From contig NC_083381.1 in the NCBI RefSeq assembly GCF_031755915.1, forward strand, positions 2,864,501-2,928,500: DNA of 64,000 nt. Direction: 5' to 3'. The position numbers were made by a program, and so were the translations under genes. The notes under the pieces are model-generated. The model saw only the letters and a list, made by a program, of their open reading frames with translations, had not been told where the DNA came from and searched no databases. Below, in pieces: positions 59,986-64,000 of this stretch. Source of the stretch: Ziziphus jujuba. Its lineage: Eukaryota; Streptophyta; Magnoliopsida; Rosales; Rhamnaceae. Numbering within the stretch: the stretch's first letter is position 1; the number at the start of each line of letters is the position of its first letter.

Positions 59986-62913
59986 TATCAAGACCATCAT
60001 AGGATTTCCTACTTGAACCACTAGCCTTGACTCCGGAAAATTCTATTGAAAATTTTATAAAAAATCCAACAGCATCTCCTTTGGAATTGGATCTTTTCCA
60101 AAACTTTTCTACATAGAAAACACACTTCAAAAAAAATACAACCATTTTATTTCTCCTCGCTTACTATAAAATTTTTATAAGATTACAGCATTCTAAAAAA
60201 AAAAAAAAAAAGCACAAAATAATAATTAATAAACACATACCACAATTCAGTACCAGAGCATTCTAAGGTTATTTTAGAAAACACATATATATATTACACG
60301 ATAGGAGAAATGATAATAATAACAAAAATAATACATAGAGATAGAAAGAAGAGTCTCTACTTGAATGTAGCAATGGAAGGAGGTAATTAGAGAAATTCAC
60401 AACCGAATGGTCAATCCAGTAATTACTTGGATCCAAAGAACAGATTTGGAAAAAAAGGAGGAAAAAAAAAAAACTAATGAGATGCTAATTATTCTCATGA
60501 GTGACATCCCTCTAATTTCTAACAGTAATATTAAATAATAAAAATAAATAAATAAATAAACAAACATCTAAATAAATAATTAGGAAATTACAGAATTAAT
60601 AATGGTAAAGGTAATTTAAGAAATTTAAGTTTAGAAAATAATTTCCTCTCAAAACCCTCCCTAATTCACTCCATTTAAAAGTTCCCCTATTCATAATCAT
60701 TTTTCACAAAAACTCGTGATTGTGTATCCCCAATATTTAAATATTATTATGGAAAATTAAAATAAAATAAAATAAAATTTAAATCAAGATTAAAATTAAA
60801 CAAAATTTTATTTAGATAAATATTTCAAAAATATTCATTTAAAAGAAGAAAGTACAACGATGGTAAGAATAATATGATATAATAAATATTATATTCAAAC
60901 AATTAAATAAATTTAATAAATGACTAATTAAACAATTTAAAGCCATAATTTTAATAAATACCTATATTTCAAAAACATATATTTTTAAAATATGTACAAG
61001 ATGTGTATCCGATGATCACACTATATATCAAGTGAATCTAGGCAACACTTGACGTCCCAAACACCCCTTGACAAAAAGAGATTTGGAGAGATATTTACAA
61101 TTGGACACATTGGACTCTTAAGATGTCGATGATAACAACCTGTCACTCTACGAATAAGGGAAGGATGACTATTGCTAACAAATGTTGAATACCTGCCAAC
61201 ACTCTCTCACTTAGCTTCCCTAGAATGATTAAATAATATCTACACATTAATCAATATAATAATAATACAGAATACTAATACTGCATGGTACATTTAAAAA
61301 TAATAAAAATCTACATATTTTACCACAATACCATTTTTATAAACTTTTAATGGGTTATCACTATATATCAAATCCATATAATTTATTTGATTAAGTTAAA
61401 TCATTTATAAAAATCATGATTTTTACAGAAAATACATCACCGAATATATAAAATTTTCCTTCAAAAATTTATTTTATAAATCTTGGCCAATCATTATTAC
61501 AAAAATAATCATAAAAACATATATGTCGTACATATATAAAATAACTATTTTTTTAATTAAATAACACAATAATTATCAATATTCATAACAACATAAAATT
61601 AAGTAATTCCCAAAAATAGTTTTTGGAAAATGTACCATTTACCTAAAAATGCAAATCACTCTAAATCTTCTACGGGATCCGTTCCTCGATTTGCACAGGA
61701 TGCTCAAAACAATACCCATTAAAATATCATTTGATTAGGAATTTAACACACAATTTACCCAAGTATTAAACACAAACCTAAACCAAAACTAGCAATCTAT
61801 ATACCAAAACGAAACTTAGGATGTCAGGATCACAAATCAGGTTTTACTTGTTGGAGATTCAGTAGGGCGGTAGCCAAAATCCCACTTGAAAGATCCTACC
61901 AACTTATTGTTCCCGAATTCACAAACTAACTCAAATTGAGCCAAACAAACGGACCATGGATTTAGATTTAGGAGGGTCAAAAATGATGGAATAGGGTGGT
62001 GGGTCAACCAAAAACTTGATGGAGATGGGGGATTAGTGAGACACCTCCATAGCCGAAAAAAAATCATCGGTGCTAGCGTATTAGATGTCCATTAACCTTG
62101 AAAATTTAAAGGAAGGTCGGTTTTTGAGTGGGTAACAAGATGGTGGAGGCAATGAGGCAAGACAATAGCTGAAAAGAGAGAAATCGGCCAGCAAAGCAAA
62201 TGGTTTCCTCTGTCAAAAATTGCTTCAATCTCAATTGTAGTGAAATTTGGCAAGTTGGTGCACCGAGTGAGCAATCTGTGGCATGTGTGGCTAGGAGACA
62301 GTCAAAGGTGGGTGATTTGGCTGGAAAAATGTGCTGCCCCCTCACTCTCTCCCTCTTTTTCTCACTGACCAAGCGATCAAATTAAAGCCATCCATGGTGC
62401 CATTGTGCATGCAGAGGAGTGGCTCTATGGCGTTGACATATGGCACCTGTTAGATGAGGCCAAGCTCCCACTTTTTACACATGTTGCTCAAAAATATCTT
62501 GTAAAGTTAATCCCAAAAAATAATTAAAAACTATACAAGTCGATAACTTCTCTACCATAAATCCAAATTAAGTGTACTGCTAATCTATGAAATCATATCC
62601 ACGAGCACTATGTAATGGTATATGAGTCAAAATCATAATCCATACAAATAAAAAGTCAACTTCGGACCTGCTCGATCAGTCTGAACCATATCTTGTTTTG
62701 ATCATAACTTTCTGATCTCAATTTCAATTTCGGTGTGCTACTAGTCTACGAATTCGTGATAATGCATATTTTGTAATGGTACCTTGGTCAAAGTGACATT
62801 CCTTCCATAACAAAAGGTTAGCTATGGGATCCACTTGGTCAACCCCGATCAATTCCAACCAAACTTGGTCAAAATGTAAACAATTTCGATACATTTTAGT
62901 ACGAGGTGTTAAA
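59986..62913. mobile_element. Solo LTR S4 (2.93 kb), old, with perfect TSD GTTCC
   Basis: This is a diverged member of the S family. The landmarks are in order: tatcaagacc (start, 59986), gaaaacacacttc, gatgctaattattctcatga near 60480, tcctctcaaaaccctccc near 60645, gatccgttcctcgat near 61676, two cataacttt modules near 62540 and 62700, and cgaggtgttaaa at the end. GTTCC flanks it at 59981-59985 and 62914-62918. The outermost bases have decayed from TG...CA. GC content has dropped compared with S1, as expected after long exposure to cytosine deamination. Confidence 0.8.
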
Positions 62914-62918
62914 GTTCC

Positions 62919-63706
62919 TCTAGCATTTGCTTTATTTCCTTCCATTTAGAGGCCTAATGCACGCCTTAATTACAAAACAAATTTTAAGACCTAATGCAAC
63001 ATTTATTGGAACCAAACTTGTCAAGACCAAATGTAAATGGCCCACTTTACTCATGATAGGTCAAATACAATTTTGTAGTATTAAACTTAGAATGTAAGGG
63101 TTGAATTCAACCAGGCCACATAACTTTAGAGGACAATAGTGGTAATGTCCAAACATCTTTATACATAAAATTTTTAAATTGAATAACTTTGAAAAAAATA
63201 AAATAAAATAAACAAACAAAAAATTATGAGGCCCCATTATATTGGGCTAGAGCATGGGGCTTAATTGAACTTAAAACAAAGGAGTGAAACTCAACTAGGC
63301 CACATAACTCATAAGGGTTGAATTCTGTTTATGAATTTCACATTTTCCGTGTTTTGAACCCACAACTTTATAGTATGAGTGCATATAAACTTAACTAACC
63401 TTATCTAACCTCATTTAACATGTATATAAAGTTAGATTCACATCAAGACGACTTGATAGATTTAATATCAGGTCTTCTTCATTAACTCTTGAATTACAAA
63501 GTGTTAAGATTTAAAATTTAAAAAGTAATTAAACATGAGTTTAGTGGTATACTAAAACTCTAGTTAGAAAAAATAAATTTTGTTGAAATCCGATAATTAA
63601 TAAATATAATTTTAAATCTCAACTATTTATGCAATCCAATAGGTGAAAAAAGGAAATCCTTATATTAATTCCAATATTAAAAATCTAATTTGAATCTAAT
63701 GGTGTG

Positions 63707-63743
<37 letters not shown>

Positions 63744-64000
63744 CCTTTAGTTTTATTGAAATTATTTAGAGCAAAAAATTAAAATAAAAAATGAATAAAA
63801 CAAGAATTATACGTTTTATCCAAGTTTAACCGAAAAACCTATCAAAAAAACAAACAACAAAAAGTTTAATCCAAAAAGAGGTTTTATCATGCAAAGACTC
63901 GTAGTCTTGTAGAAATCTCCACAAAAAAGCAGCTGCAAACATATATGCACATATTCATAAACATTGGCGTACAGATCGACAGGGTAGTAGGAGGCAGGAG
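62919..64000. other. Right-hand spacer, no gene
   Basis: No coding signal or element ends were recognised. A (TA)n tract lies at about 63709-63737. The short echo gaattcaaccaggccacataac near 63100 and gaaactcaactaggccacat near 63290 shows an imperfect duplication about 190 bp apart. Confidence 0.5.

Noticed and set aside
1..64000. CRISPR array, rRNA, tRNA, bacterial operon or viral insertion
   Set aside because: None of the expected features was seen: no regularly spaced identical repeats, no conserved rRNA or tRNA arms, no ribosome-binding-site-linked genes and no capsid, movement-protein or replicase-like frames.

Overview
This window is AT-rich plant nuclear DNA, very probably from a eudicot. 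The evidence is an intronless PLS-class pentatricopeptide-repeat (PPR) gene, a plastid-type DUF829/TMEM53-like gene with plant-style introns, GEM-like GRAM-domain genes, Ty1-copia elements with tRNA-Met primer sites, a MuDR-type MULE and many (TA)n microsatellites. The exact species cannot be told from the sequence. Genes are sparse and much of the window is transposon-derived.

Layout. 1-2095 (-): 5' part of a PPR gene that runs off the left edge. 3351-3530 (-): an isolated first exon of a CNOT9/RCD1-like gene, with two further exon-like islands up to about 5.1 kb. 5.1-9.4 kb: AT-rich, no genes. 9413-13306: a decayed MuDR-type MULE with a 9-bp target-site duplication (TSD). 14.4-15.5 kb: RNase H relic of a LINE split by a small foldback element. 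16285-19172 (+): TMEM53/DUF829 gene. 19919-21472: non-autonomous inverted-repeat element. 22469-23834 (-): intact GEM-like gene A. 25902-52540: tandem segmental duplication (described below). 52647-53000 (-): an unrecognised ORF. 53.0-56.1 kb: extremely AT-rich microsatellite ground. 56095-59075 and 59986-62913: two large solo LTRs. 62.9-64 kb: nothing recognised.

The most informative structure is the tandem duplication. Unit 1 is 25902 to about 38963 and unit 2 is about 38964 to 52540. Each unit has the order X block, GEM-like gene on the minus strand, Y block. Each unit was later hit by different retroelements, and the sister unit keeps the matching empty site. Unit 1 gained a 4.6-kb copia element (27075-31679) and a 2.84-kb solo LTR (35361-38201). 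Unit 2 gained a copia element (41955-50420) which itself received a 3.29-kb solo LTR (45532-48823). Together with gene A this gives three GEM-like loci. A looks intact. B is readable only if a 58-nt intron with a 12-C tract is spliced out. C has lost its 5' exons through a deletion. All three share a conserved upstream block with bZIP/GCN4-like bases, and B and C also have a perfect RY motif.

I found no CRISPR array, rRNA, tRNA or gene cluster that would amount to a new biological system. What deserves a second look is the duplication with its datable insertions, the family of very large GC-island-bearing solo LTRs, and the GEM-like array with its promoter block and odd introns. All comparisons were made by eye; no alignment or database search was run.
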